Positions 12,556-21,861 of a DNA stretch of 64,000 nt are shown in pieces. The translations under genes and the position numbers were made by a program. The stretch covers positions 81,567,526 to 81,631,525 of the forward strand of contig NC_087064.1 of NCBI RefSeq assembly GCF_963678635.1. The letters are read 5' to 3'. The notes under the pieces are model-generated. The model was not told the DNA's origin and did no database searches. It saw only the letters and a program-made list of their open reading frames with translations. Each line of letters starts with the position of its first letter. Positions within the stretch are counted from its first letter, which is position 1. This DNA comes from Symsagittifera roscoffensis (lineage: Eukaryota > Xenacoelomorpha > Acoela > Convolutidae).

Positions 12556-12761
12556 TTCTCACCCTCCTCGTTAAATCACAATACAGAGTTGTATAGCAAT
12601 TGGTCATACGGTAAAAGAAACAAGAAACCGTGAACAATTTCATTCAATTGTTCATTCATGTTAAAATGTTCTTATTACAGTTTAAAGAATCAGACGTAAT
12701 TTTAAATAACGTCTCGTCAATCGAATTACAGGAAAAAATCAAAGGGGAATGGAAAAGAGCC
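12556..12761 (+). mobile_element. remainder of family-2 MITE interrupted by BEL
   Basis: Continues the MITE that starts at 5069 and ends with GGGGAATGGAAAAGAGCC, the inverse of its left tip. Interior text (AGACGTAATTTTAAATAACG, AAAAAATCAAAGG) also occurs at 13840-13915, where another worn family-2 copy (about 13780-13935) lies. Confidence 0.7.
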
Positions 12762-13131
12762 GGAAAATGAAAAAGAGTCGACGCTTTCTCTAATCAAACA
12801 ATCTTGACAATAATGCCTCCGATATTTCATATTTATTTTAGTGAAATTAAATTTTAGTAGTGTCAATGTTGAAATTTTATGAAAATTATAACAAATGCAA
12901 TACAACTGATTAGTTTGTATTTATCAGATGTCCGCTTATTTGATTTTCCACCTTAGTTGACTTTAGCGGCAGTATGAACTGCCCCCTTTGTTTTGATTCG
13001 GACTTTGAAGACCTTTTTCTCAAGTTCATTCTGAAATTCCTTTAGTCGCTCCTATAATCAATTTAATTACGGTGTGATTTTCTGCATGTCTTTTTCCGTT
13101 CATTTTTCTTGTACATCATATCATCGTCGTT

Positions 13132-13511
13132 TTTTCAGTATTTTGGTGATTTGTACGCGACAATCACGACAATTGAAACAACCATCACTTCGAACACAGT
13201 TGGGGGACGCAGCTCAGCTGACATACTGTCGCTACTGTCAGCACCCGCTCCCCCTCCGCCTCCCGCCTGGGCACCCCCCTCGATGTCCGTGCCGTTGCCG
13301 CCGCTGCCTTTGTCGCCTTGACCATTTGCACTTGCCCCCTCAGCTCCATTGCTCTCTGATTTGGCTCGGTCGTCCATAATGGTCTTTCCAAAAAAATCAG
13401 TCTTCCTAATAGCCTTGTTTTCATTCATTTGATAGTCGTGATTTGATTCCGCACAGCAATTGGCAATCAATATTGCAAATGCAATTGACAGAACACATGT
13501 GACGCATTCTG
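13132..13511 (-). CDS. last exon of a putative secreted/membrane Gly-rich protein
   Basis: Function unknown. The minus strand has a strong splice acceptor, TTTCTTTTCAG, ending at about 13512. It is followed by an open frame that begins CVTCVLSIAFAILIANCCAES, looks like a signal peptide with a cleavage site near NCCA-ES, and runs to TGA at 13132-13134. After the signal come a polar stretch (NHDYQMNENKAIRKTDFF), a low-complexity Gly/Asp/Ser/Ala part of about 45 residues, and a hydrophobic segment near the C-terminus (VFEVMVVSIVVIVAY) before KSPKY. The start Met must lie in an upstream exon that I could not fix. GC content is clearly higher than around it, and it sits between MITE clusters without being one. 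Signal peptide, acceptor and stop are seen; the gene model is inferred. The overlapping Pro-rich plus-strand frames (13074-13379) are the less likely reading. Confidence 0.45.
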
Positions 13512-14228
13512 AAAAGAAACGACAGATAGATAAGAACTAAAATGAGATTTGGTACAGCCTCGCAATCTTTATTTCTTAATTAATGATACTTGTAGCGAAT
13601 CAGCTTTGCTCTTTATCGTCGCCTCCCACACCACACGAGCATATATTTTATGTTGAGAAAAAGAGACCGTAGCTTATTTCCGGTTTCAATTTCCTCGTAA
13701 AGGTACAAAAAAACTCTTTTCAGTTTTTTTCTCATCCCATTGTAGAATTACAAAATAAATGTTGTTCATTTTTCATATGGCAAATTTCATGTAAAAAGTT
13801 AAATTTAATCATTTGTTCACGCCGACACGTTTAATTTCAATTTAGAACATCAAAAGTAATTTTAAATAGACTTGTGTAAAGTGAGTTTCCGAAAAAATCA
13901 AAGTAGGGGAACTGGAATTTGGAAACTGGAACAAAAAAAGTTGCATTAAGTCAAAGTCCCATCCCACCCATAATAGTAAAATCACTGTGTGTGGGTTGGA
14001 TCGGGCTATATTTTTTTGTGACTAGGCTGGGGGCTATAATTCAAAATATCGCAATTGTTTAAAAACTTAAGATTGTTTTTTCTAGAAGGATTGGGTTCTT
14101 TGTATATTTTTTATACAAAGAAGGTCAAATCTTAGTGATTTCATAGTAAAATATATAGTTCAATATGGTTTTTTTCTACTTTACCCCACATTTCGAATTT
14201 TTTCAATTGTCTGACGTGTGATCATGAT

Positions 14229-14369
14229 CAGGTGCGGATCTAGGATTTTCTCGAGGAAGAGGGATTTTCAAAAAATTTCAAATCTTTTTTTGGATCAAGT
14301 TAACATCTCTCCCCCAAAATAGTACAAAGGGGGACCCTTTGGGTCGGCAGGGGGTCGAATTCCTGAGAA
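14229..14369 (-). repeat. hAT-type MITE fragment (CAGGGGCGGATC family), reverse
   Basis: CAGGTGCGGATCTAGGATTT at 14229 is the terminal repeat of the element at 31484-31901. The shared interior GGGACCCTTTGGGTCGGCAG follows at about 14331-14350. The copy stops at CCTGAGAAGGGGG, so its other end is missing. Family-2 MITE text in reverse orientation follows to about 14495. Confidence 0.7.
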
Positions 14370-14509
14370 GGGGGTTATTTGTGGTTATGGCTGAATGCGT
14401 GATGTTACGAAGTAAGCTATCAAGAACAAATGTGTCTACAATAATTAGTTTGATCAGCATGCAAAATTTCATTACAATATGACAACGTAAAATTAGTGTT
14501 TCAAAAATG

Positions 14510-14714
14510 GGCTCTTTTTCCTTTCCCCCCCCCCCACTTGCGAATTTTTACATGTAAATTTGTTGACCACTTTATCGGATTGTTATGAAAACTTACATAC
14601 AGACTAATAAGGCCACGACAAACATATTTGGTCTTCATACTCAAACTCGTAAAGACACTCGTTACACTAAAAAAAATGAAGCTCGTGTGAGGTGGGGGGA
14701 AAGGAAAAAGAGCC
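14510..14714 (+). mobile_element. family-1 MITE, complete, hAT-like
   Basis: Terminal inverted repeats GGCTCTTTTTCCTTTCCCCC and GGGGGGAAAGGAAAAAGAGCC bound a 205-bp AT-rich interior without coding capacity. The flanks CAAAAATG (14502-14509) and CAAAAATG (14715-14722) are a perfect 8-bp TSD, the length made by hAT transposases. The short ORF inside (14501-14815, minus) is an artefact. Confidence 0.9.
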
Positions 14715-14782
14715 CAAAAATGAAACTCAAATGTGGAGGGGTGAAATTTTAAAGAGCTTTCAATATGATATGATGAAGAATC

Positions 14783-14996
14783 GGCTCTTTTCCAGTTCCC
14801 CCCTTTCAAATTCAATTTTGATAAGTCTGTTTAACGTTGTCATAATGCAACAAAATTTGGCGTGGTGAACAAATCGACAACTGTGAGCAGATTTGTTCTT
14901 CATACTTTACAGCGTAACATCACGCATTTAGCCGTAATAACACATAAAACAAACATAAAACTCGGTACTTTGAAAGGGGGGAACTGGAAAAGAGCC
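14783..14996 (+). mobile_element. family-2 MITE, complete, hAT-like
   Basis: Inverted ends GGCTCTTTTCCAGTTCCCCC and GGGGGGAACTGGAAAAGAGCC bound 214 bp. The TSD GAAGAATC is perfect (14775-14782 and 14997-15004). The outer GGCTCTTTT.C of the ends is shared with family 1, so both may use the same transposase; that is inference. Confidence 0.9.
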
Positions 14997-15239
14997 GAAG
15001 AATCAAATTCAGTAATGATTCAAGCATACAGAATTCGCAAAAAAATTTTTTAACGATGAATCATGTTATCAAAGAAAAAGAAGCGCCGAAGATAATTGTT
15101 AAAGCAAAATTTATTATCTTTGTTTTCAGTAAATTGTAATTATAAGAGGAACTTGGGAAACACCAAAAGGGCCTAAATTTTGTGCTTGGCATAAGGGCGG
15201 GCTACAAAGGGGAAAAACTCAAATCAGAGCATACCTTAC

Positions 15240-15443
15240 GGCTCTTTTCCAGTCCCCCCCATCTTTCAAATTCAATTTTGAAAAGTCTATTTAATGTTGT
15301 CATAATGCAATGAAATTTGGCGTGGTGAACAAACAAATCGACAACTGTGAACAGATTTGTTCTTCATACTTTACAGCGTAATATCACGCATTTAGCCGTA
15401 ATAAAACGTAAAACAAACATAAAGGGGGGACTGGAAAAGAGCC
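15240..15443 (+). mobile_element. family-2 MITE, second complete copy
   Basis: A 204-bp element with the same ends and about 85-90% similar interior to the copy at 14783 (for example TAATGCAATGAAATTTGGCG, TTTGTTCTTCATACTTTACA). The TSD TACCTTAC is perfect (15232-15239 and 15444-15451). Confidence 0.9.
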
Positions 15444-15699
15444 TACCTTACCATCTAATGAAGTCTTCATGAATGGAATTGAGTTCTTCGGATCTAGATT
15501 TCGTCTATAAATTGCAACTTGAAGTGGGATTAGCTTAAAGGAAATAAACGTGAGCTGTCAATCAGAAGTGACTTGTGCAACCACGTGAACAAAGATCATG
15601 ATCTTCCGGCGAACTGAAGATTTCTGTAAAAGTCATTGGTCGTTGTAAAATTCAAAGTCATCGGTTTTGATTTCTGGGAATCAATACTCAGCTCCTTTT

Positions 15700-15960
15700 G
15701 GATGTTTTACATCAAACCCCCCCCCCCCCCCCCCACCTTATTTGAATTTTATGCCATAAAAGATTGCATGCCATAAAAGATAATGCCATAAAAGATTGCA
15801 TGTAGCTGGGATAATGCAATGAAACATAGCATGAAGAACAAACGAAATACAGTGATAACAGGTTTGTTTCATCCTTTTCATTGTAACATCGTCCGCTATG
15901 AAAACAGTCGACTAAGTTACTAACATCGTCGACTAAGTTTCAGGACTACGAATGCAGAAA
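15700..15960 (+). repeat. worn family-2 MITE with short tandem repeat
   Basis: A C-tract (about 15716-15734) is followed by three copies of ATGCCATAAAAGATTGC (15751-15800). Then comes text (AATGCAATGAAACATAGCAT, GAACAAACGAAATACAGTG) that tracks the family-2 interior. Ends are not clear. Confidence 0.45.
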
Positions 15961-16134
15961 CATTAAGTAAAACCAGTCAGGAAAAAGTATTTATATTATT
16001 TTTTTTGTGCAAAGCTCAAGAGGGCTTGGCTCTTGCCGCAGCCCCCCCCCCCCCCCCGACTTGCGAAGTTTTACAACTAAAATATTTGTCAACCTTGTCC
16101 GATTTTTATTTCACTTGCGAATGCAAGTGACTTG

Positions 16135-16324
16135 GGCTCTTTTTCCTTTTCCCCCCACCTGCAAATTTTTATATTTGAAGTTACTGTTCACTTTGTCCGA
16201 TAGTCATGAAAATTGACATACAGCATGACAAACATATTTGGTTTTCATAATTAACCTTGTAAAACCATTCGTTAGACCATAAAATTTATGTTTGAGTGAG
16301 GTGGGGGAAAAAGGAAAAAGAGCC
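16135..16324 (+). mobile_element. family-1 MITE, second complete copy
   Basis: Inverted ends GGCTCTTTTTCCTTTTCCCC and GGGGGAAAAAGGAAAAAGAGCC bound 190 bp. The TSD GTGACTTG is perfect (16127-16134 and 16325-16332). Confidence 0.9.
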
Positions 16325-16390
16325 GTGACTTGTTATCGAGAACTAGGCTTTTTTCCATATAAGCAACTTTTCATACAAGCAAAAGGTATT

Positions 16391-16412
16391 AGGTTCGATT
16401 CCCGGCTGTACC
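16391..16412 (+). other. box-B-like tRNA-derived fragment
   Basis: AGGTTCGATTCCCGG contains a perfect RNA polymerase III box B core (GGTTCGANTCC). The T-stem does not pair well and there is no convincing box A or acceptor stem, so this is not a working tRNA. It may be a relic of a tRNA-derived SINE. Confidence 0.35.
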
Positions 16413-16526
16413 TTATGTTGGCTCTCCAGTTCCCCCCTTTGATGTATTCGGAAATTTGATAAATAAAAAACTTTATAATGTCTTATCATTTTTAAAAAAG
16501 CAATAAAACGTGTCAGCGTGTACAGG

Positions 16527-16978
16527 TGTTAATGCTACATAGCATTAAAGTATGAAAGTATAGTATAAAGCCAGTATAATTGCTTATCAATATCAGCTAT
16601 ATAGCTCAGCGTATACATAGTGCGTTCCGGGGAGTTCGGCGTGGGTTCGATTCTCACCTAAGTCGTTTCATTTGAGAATCCTATTTGAGCCGAACCTGAC
16701 AGAACATAAAAAGCTAATATTTTAATCGGTTCAAAATTTGTTTGCAATTGAGTTTCTGTTAATTAAACTGCGTGAATTAAGTATGAACTCATTGTGAAAA
16801 AACACATAAATCACACAAATCAGGGCATGAACAAGCCCACTTTTTAACTTGATACGTGTAATGTTGTTGCTAATTCCGTGCAATAAAAAATTACTAAAAT
16901 TCGCCGTTTATTGATTCTCTTGAATTAAACCGATTCTGTTTCCTGTTTTTATAAGTTTTAAAAAAGGCCAGAATATTT
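16527..16978 (+). mobile_element. 5' LTR of young BEL/Pao element
   Basis: The LTR starts TGTTAATGCTACATAGCATT and runs to just before the primer-binding site; it is 452 bp, the same length as the downstream LTR at 26252-26703. I count only a couple of differences between the two (AAAAAGCTAAT against AAAATGCTAAT, AGTTTTAAAA against AGTTATAAAA), so the insertion is recent. The start is an almost perfect palindrome, as in the other BEL family here (TGTTCATGATTGAACA). The exact inner end is set by the primer site, not by a TSD. A tRNA-like block lies at 16602-16657. Confidence 0.88.
16602..16657 (+). promoter_or_regulatory. tRNA-like pol III promoter motif inside the LTR
   Basis: TAGCTCAGCG (16602-16611) fits box A and GGTTCGATTCT (16644-16654) fits box B at 10 of 11 positions, about 40 bases apart. 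GTGGG TTCGATT CTCAC (16641-16657) makes a perfect T-arm with loop. The acceptor stem does not pair, so it is tRNA-derived rather than a tRNA. The same block is at 26327-26382 in the second LTR. Confidence 0.5.
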
Positions 16979-16998
16979 TGGTGCCGCGACTCGGGAAC
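16979..16998 (+). promoter_or_regulatory. primer-binding site
   Basis: TGGTGCCGCGACTCGGGAAC directly follows the LTR. It starts with TGG, the complement of a tRNA 3' CCA, and has the TTGGTGCCG form common for BEL/Pao elements. The tRNA species is not determined. Confidence 0.75.
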
Positions 16999-19176
16999 AC
17001 ACAACTGAGGACCGACCCGAACACAATTTAATGCGAGCTCGAATTGAATCAAGGAACGACCCCTGCACAAGTTTGTGAGACCTCCATCTGCAAAGCAAGG
17101 AGCCCTGCACACTTTTGTGTGACCTCAATTTTTGAATTTTTGAAAGAAGGCCCAGCTCGAACACAATTTTAGGCGACCTCAAATTGAAGCAAGGAACGAC
17201 CCCTGCACAATTTTGTGCGACCTCAAATTGAAGCAAAGAACGACCCCTGCACAATTTTGTGCTACCTCAAATTGAAGCAAGGAACGACCCCTGCACAAGT
17301 TTGTGAGACCTCCATCTGCAAAGCAAGGAGCCCTGCACACTTTTGTGTGACCTCAATTTTTGTATTTTTGAAAGAAGGCCCAGCTCGAACACAATTTTAG
17401 GCGACCTCAAATTGAAGCAAGGAACGACCCCTGCACAATTTTGTGCGACCTCAAATTGAAGCAAAGAACGACCCCTGCACAATTTTGTGCTACCTCAAAT
17501 TGAAGCAAGGAACGACCCCTGCACAATTTTGAGCGACCTCATTCTCCAAATCAAGGAGCCCTCCACAATTTCGTGTGACCTCAAGTCAAAAACGGGGAAA
17601 GCACCACAAGTCAAAACAAAGCCGACAAGCCAGAAGGCCGACATCACACAAGGCGGAAAGTGGCTTTTCTGTGGAATCTTCGTGTACTTTTGGACTCAGG
17701 CCAGGTGAACAACCTGCAAAAAACTTGTAAGATCGAACCTGTGCTTTCAACTAACTTTTAGACTCTAATTTGTGCTAGTTCTTTAACCAAAAAAAAAACT
17801 ACTTTTTTGATTATCAGTGCTATAAAATTACATACGATGTTGTTAATTGCAAACCAATTTAGACCGTACTAGATACCTAATCCTAGTTCTTACCCTATTA
17901 CCCTATTACGACCCCTGCACAAGTTTGTGAGACCTCCATCTGCAAAGCAAGGAGCCCTGCACACTTTTGTGTGACCTCAATTTTTGTATTTTTGAAAGAA
18001 GGCCCAGCTCGAACACAATTTTAGGCGACCTCAAATTGAAGCAAGGAACGACCCCTGCACAATTTTGTGCGACCTCAAATTGAAGCAAAGAACGACCCCT
18101 GCACAATTTTGTGCTACCTCAAATTGAAGCAAGGAACGACCCCTGCACAATTTTGAGCGACCTCATTCTCCAAATCAAGGAGCCCTCCACAATTTCGTGT
18201 GACCTCAAGTCAAAAACGGGGAAAGCACCACAAGTCAAAACAAAGCCGACAAGCCAGAAGGCCGACATCACACAAGGCGGAAAGTGGCTTTTCTGTGGAA
18301 TCTTCGTGTACTTTTGGACTCAGGCCAGGTGAACAACCTGCAAAAAACTTGTAAGATCGAACCTGTGCTTTCAACTAACTTTTAGACTCTAATTTGTGCT
18401 AGTTTTTTAACCAAAAAAAAACTACTTTTTTGATTATCAGTGCTATAAAATTACATACGATGTTGTTAATTGCAAACCAATTTAGACCGTACTAGATACC
18501 TAATCCTAGTTCATACCCAGTACCCTATTACCCCAGGATAATCTCGAACCCAAAAAATTTTGTGAAAAAAAAATCAGAAAATTTTCCAAAAAATTTTTGC
18601 AAAAAAATAAATAAAAATTTTCAAAAAAAAAAAAAATTCTCGAAAAAAAAAAATTTATTCCAACTTTTCCCAAAACTTTCACTGACAAAAAAAAATTTTT
18701 TTTTTTTTTGCCCGAATTTAGAGCAAAATCGGAAAACACCGTTTTCGTCTCGCCCGTTCAAACGTTTAAACCGTCAATCGTGTCGAGCAAGTTTTTTGAG
18801 TGAATCCCTACCTCGGTTTCCTCTAGTGGTTGGATAAACTTTAAAAAATTTGCTCGGCTCGCCCCGTTTTCGGCCGCATACCGCCGCGACCGTTACTACT
18901 ACCGTTTCGCCGTAATGTCCTTGAGTTTAACCGATAAACCGTACGCGTTAACTTAAATAGTACTGAATCGAAGCCTTAGCAAAACCTTACAAAACCCTCA
19001 GCTAAGGGTTCTTAAAGTTCTTATCGTGATATTTTTTTTTTTTTTCATTTCTATGTGACGACTTTACATCAACAGACTCCTTAAATTGATTGCCATTAAA
19101 ACAATCGTATCGCTTATCACTCTCAATGGTGTTCATCATTGCTGCGAGTTCTCTCCATCACTCCATAAATACATAA
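16999..19176 (+). repeat. leader with nested tandem duplications
   Basis: The leader is built on repeats of about 43-45 bp with core GACCCCTGCACAATTTTGTG and CGACCTCAAATTGAAGC. A 228-bp unit is duplicated in tandem (17051-17278 and 17279-17506) and a 624-bp unit is duplicated next to it (17285-17908 and 17909-18532). The second copy at 26724-28041 lacks both duplications, which explains the length difference of about 850 bp. A stretch rich in A and T homopolymers follows (18540-18720). The Cys-rich minus-strand frames here are products of the repeat. Confidence 0.85.
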
Positions 19177-19773
19177 CCATTAACTCTACAAAAACGCCTC
19201 GACGACACTTTTAAAGCAGTTCCAGGTTTAAGCTTTAATTTGAATGCAAATAACCGGCAAAAGACTGTTCAATATCTTTTAAGCAATTCTCCAAAATGTA
19301 TGATAGAGAAAAATTTTATAATTTGGCACGATGTTATAAATAATTCATTGAGCAAGCATAGATCAAACAACGATAACCCACTTACACCAGAAAGTCTGAT
19401 TAAAATTTTAAAAGAATATAAAAACAAAATATCAGCCATTATTTACGTACACCGTCAAAATACCCCTAATATTTATGGACGTTTGGTTGAAACAGGAAAA
19501 TTAACAATTAATGTGACCAAACATTTAATATCAAAAAGAAAAGCTAGCAATAAAGAACTAATTTGTAAGCTTAAATTAATTCATCCTCCGGCGTTTTTAG
19601 AAATAAAAAATTTGAGAATCATTCGACGTTACTTCCCCAATCTGTCCGAACTTATCAATAAAAATAAAAGTCGTCGACCAATTTCAAGGAAAAGAAAAGC
19701 AGATAAGCAAAATATTTCACAGATGACAACAGTTGAAGAATATTTAACTTTTGTTAGGCATTATAAATCTTGA
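19177..19773 (+). CDS. accessory ORF upstream of gag
   Basis: Not recognised with certainty. The frame is open from 19177 to TGA at 19773 (198 codons), but its first ATG is at 19300, which would give 157 aa. The text before that ATG (FKAVPGLSFNLN) looks protein-like, so translation may begin by another route such as a splice or non-AUG start. The clearest block is IIWHDVINNS then HRSNN, followed by IYVHRQNTPNIYG and a basic C-terminus (SRRPISRKRKADK). The WHD..NNS pattern and the preceding VPGLSF faintly recall SGNH/GDSL hydrolase-like proteins carried by some transposons; this is a guess. Codon use is more AT-rich than gag-pol, suggesting a separate origin. It lies about 200 bases before gag, and the tandem copy at 28048 is cut off just after the WHDV block. 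Confidence 0.55.
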   Translation, partial: PLTLQKRLDDTFKAVPGLSFNLNANNRQKTVQYLLSNSPKCMIEKNFIIWHDVINNSLSKHRSNNDNPLTPESLIKILKEYKNKISAIIYVHRQNTPNIYGRLVETGKLTINVTKHLISKRKASNKELICKLKLIHPPAFLEIKNLRIIRRYFPNLSELINKNKSRRPISRKRKADKQNISQMTTVEEYLTFVRHYKS

Positions 19774-19977
19774 TTTGTTTTTTTTCCATTAGTTAAATTT
19801 ATCTTTATTTTCAATCTTGTAGTTTGTTGTCCTTCTGTTCCGTAGGCAACGAGAATTGCAAGGGTCTTGCGAGGATCCTCTCGTTCGGTATAGGACGCGG
19901 CTACTTGAATTGACTCTAGTTTGATTCCGTCAACCGACACTATTTTTTTGCTCTTATTTAAAAACAAATATTTCGAA

Positions 19978-21861
19978 ATGGAGCTTGATCTCGGCCAGAA
20001 GCTAAACAAAATTTATCTTGCCAGGAAAGAGTTAGAAACAAATCTTTTCGATTACCATGCCAAAATTACGGAATATATAAGTGCGAATGATAGACCAGTT
20101 AAAATTGAAACCCTCATAGAAAAATCTAGCATTTGCTTACAAAAAATTATAGAGAAAAATGATGAGCTTAAATCTTTGTCTATGCACAGCAACAAGGCTG
20201 CTGAAACAATAAATCAACTTGAGTTTTACCGAGGATTTACCACTGCAAAACATGACGATGTATTAGGTCTAGCTAAAAATTACTTTCAAATTAAACATCA
20301 AGAGGACCAGGTAGCAACTGCACGAACCCCAACGCCAAGGGAATCCGTCCGTTCCAAGAAACCCCTTTCACAGCGTTCTAAGATTGCATCAATGACTTCC
20401 AGTGAGCGTCGAAGAGAAGCAGCCCTTGCAAAAATTAGACGCGAGGAAGTTGAACGCCAAGTAGAGGCTAAGCTTCGTTTGAAAAAGCAAGAGATCCAGA
20501 TTCAGTCGATGAAGGGTCAACTTGATCTTGATGTGGTTGTAGAGGAAAGCCGTCAAAAGCTAGCTGAAGCAACTATCGAAGAGGCTGAAAATCTGGAAGA
20601 CGCCTCTGAAATTTGTGAACTTCGTCGTAGCAGATCGAAATTGGCAATGGCCGTTCAGGAGAACCAAACGGAGGAAGACAGGACAAGAAGTTGGGTGAAC
20701 CCTCAATTCCCAACTCAGGAAATAGTTCAGCCCGTGGCGCCAGTCCAAAGTGTCAATCTGGAACCAGCTTCCGAGTTCTTGTCATTTTCAAGTATTGAAC
20801 CGCCTTTCAGTCGAAATCTGACGATGATTAATAACTCACATCCATTTGCTGATTATTTCGAAACCACGTATATAAACTCACAAAGTGTTAACGTCCCTCA
20901 TACATCAAATACAAGTGTCCGCTTGCCAAACCCAAAGTTAAACAGTACGTATGAGCCACAGGAACAGCTACCTTCGACCAAGCTATACAACTACAACCCT
21001 TTGATGCAGAGTAGTTTTCATCATTCTAATATCCCGACGAGCTCAATGCCCATTGCTCAACAAACCTTTTTCCCAAGTAATTCCGCAAATTTTGTGTACC
21101 AACCGCTTTTACCAACTAACGTTGGTCCTCTCAATCCTCCAACAGTCACTTTCTCCCCTAACTCATATTATGTCACACAGCCATCGAATGTTCAACCGTT
21201 CTCTAGCGGAGGAACAACTTTTTATGTCGGTGATCCTATAACTTTAGACGCCGCAATCTATTCAAAACCGCTGATAATGCCTTATACAAATGAGAACAAA
21301 CAATATGGCCCATTTACGTCCTCGGGCAGTAAACCAATCACAAATCAAGATCTAGCTGAAATCTTGACACTGAGCCAGAAAGGTCCCTTGCCTGAATGGA
21401 AATTGTCTTCTTTCGACGGGAATCCGTTGCAAAGGCCTGAATGGTTTGGTCAGTTCAAAAGTGCAATCGATGCAAAAGTTTTAAGTGATGATGACAAACT
21501 GACATATCTCAAAACTCTCGTTTCAGGCAAAGCGAAGAATGCAATTGCCGAATTCGCTTACAGTGGAGTATTCTACAAGGACGCTTTGAAAACTCTAGAG
21601 AGGAAATTTGGACAACCACAGACGATTGTGGCAGCTCATCTTGAAAAACTTTCGAATTTTCCACCTCTCAAAATGCACAATTCAGAAAGCATTATCAGTT
21701 TCGCTTCCTGTATATCCAGTCTTGTCGCAGTTTTAAAATCGTTAGGATGTGAGTATGACTTGAAGAGTACATCCGTTTTGAATCAAGTTATTTCAAAATT
21801 GCCTCCAAATATGAAAGAGTCATGGTCTCTCCACTCTGTAAAGAAATGTTGGAGACAATGA
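19978..21861 (+). CDS. gag: BEL/Pao Gag (5' part of gag-pol)
   Basis: Structural polyprotein that forms the virus-like particle of the retrotransposon in the cytoplasm. The ATG at 19978 (MELDLGQKLNK) is chosen over the upstream in-frame text at 19921 because it begins the helical N-terminus. Residues about 1-110 are helical. About 141-220 form a charged coiled coil (SSERRREAALAKIRREE). About 230-465 is Ser/Pro/Gln-rich and probably disordered. About 473-625 is the DUF1759-like capsid block, beginning WKLSSFDGNPLQRPEWFGQF. The frame ends at a TGA (21859-21861) after VKKCWRQ, whereas the next frame continues with EWLRDKAEAHEFM, so a single-base frameshift near 21842-21850 has cut Gag from the rest. 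BEL/Pao elements normally make one Gag-Pol frame. Confidence 0.9.
   Translation: MELDLGQKLNKIYLARKELETNLFDYHAKITEYISANDRPVKIETLIEKSSICLQKIIEKNDELKSLSMHSNKAAETINQLEFYRGFTTAKHDDVLGLAKNYFQIKHQEDQVATARTPTPRESVRSKKPLSQRSKIASMTSSERRREAALAKIRREEVERQVEAKLRLKKQEIQIQSMKGQLDLDVVVEESRQKLAEATIEEAENLEDASEICELRRSRSKLAMAVQENQTEEDRTRSWVNPQFPTQEIVQPVAPVQSVNLEPASEFLSFSSIEPPFSRNLTMINNSHPFADYFETTYINSQSVNVPHTSNTSVRLPNPKLNSTYEPQEQLPSTKLYNYNPLMQSSFHHSNIPTSSMPIAQQTFFPSNSANFVYQPLLPTNVGPLNPPTVTFSPNSYYVTQPSNVQPFSSGGTTFYVGDPITLDAAIYSKPLIMPYTNENKQYGPFTSSGSKPITNQDLAEILTLSQKGPLPEWKLSSFDGNPLQRPEWFGQFKSAIDAKVLSDDDKLTYLKTLVSGKAKNAIAEFAYSGVFYKDALKTLERKFGQPQTIVAAHLEKLSNFPPLKMHNSESIISFASCISSLVAVLKSLGCEYDLKSTSVLNQVISKLPPNMKESWSLHSVKKCWRQ

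Noticed and set aside
13074-13379. Pro-rich plus-strand ORFs
   Set aside because: The minus-strand frame has a signal peptide, splice acceptor and stop, and explains the composition better.
16602-16670. A genuine tRNA gene in the LTR
   Set aside because: T-arm and boxes are present, but the acceptor stem does not pair and the anticodon arm is poor.
16894-18106. Cys/Arg-rich minus-strand ORFs repeated in the BEL leader
   Set aside because: Shadows of the 44-bp leader repeat on the non-coding strand.
18506-18837. Lys/Phe-rich ORFs on both strands
   Set aside because: Product of A and T homopolymer runs in the leader.
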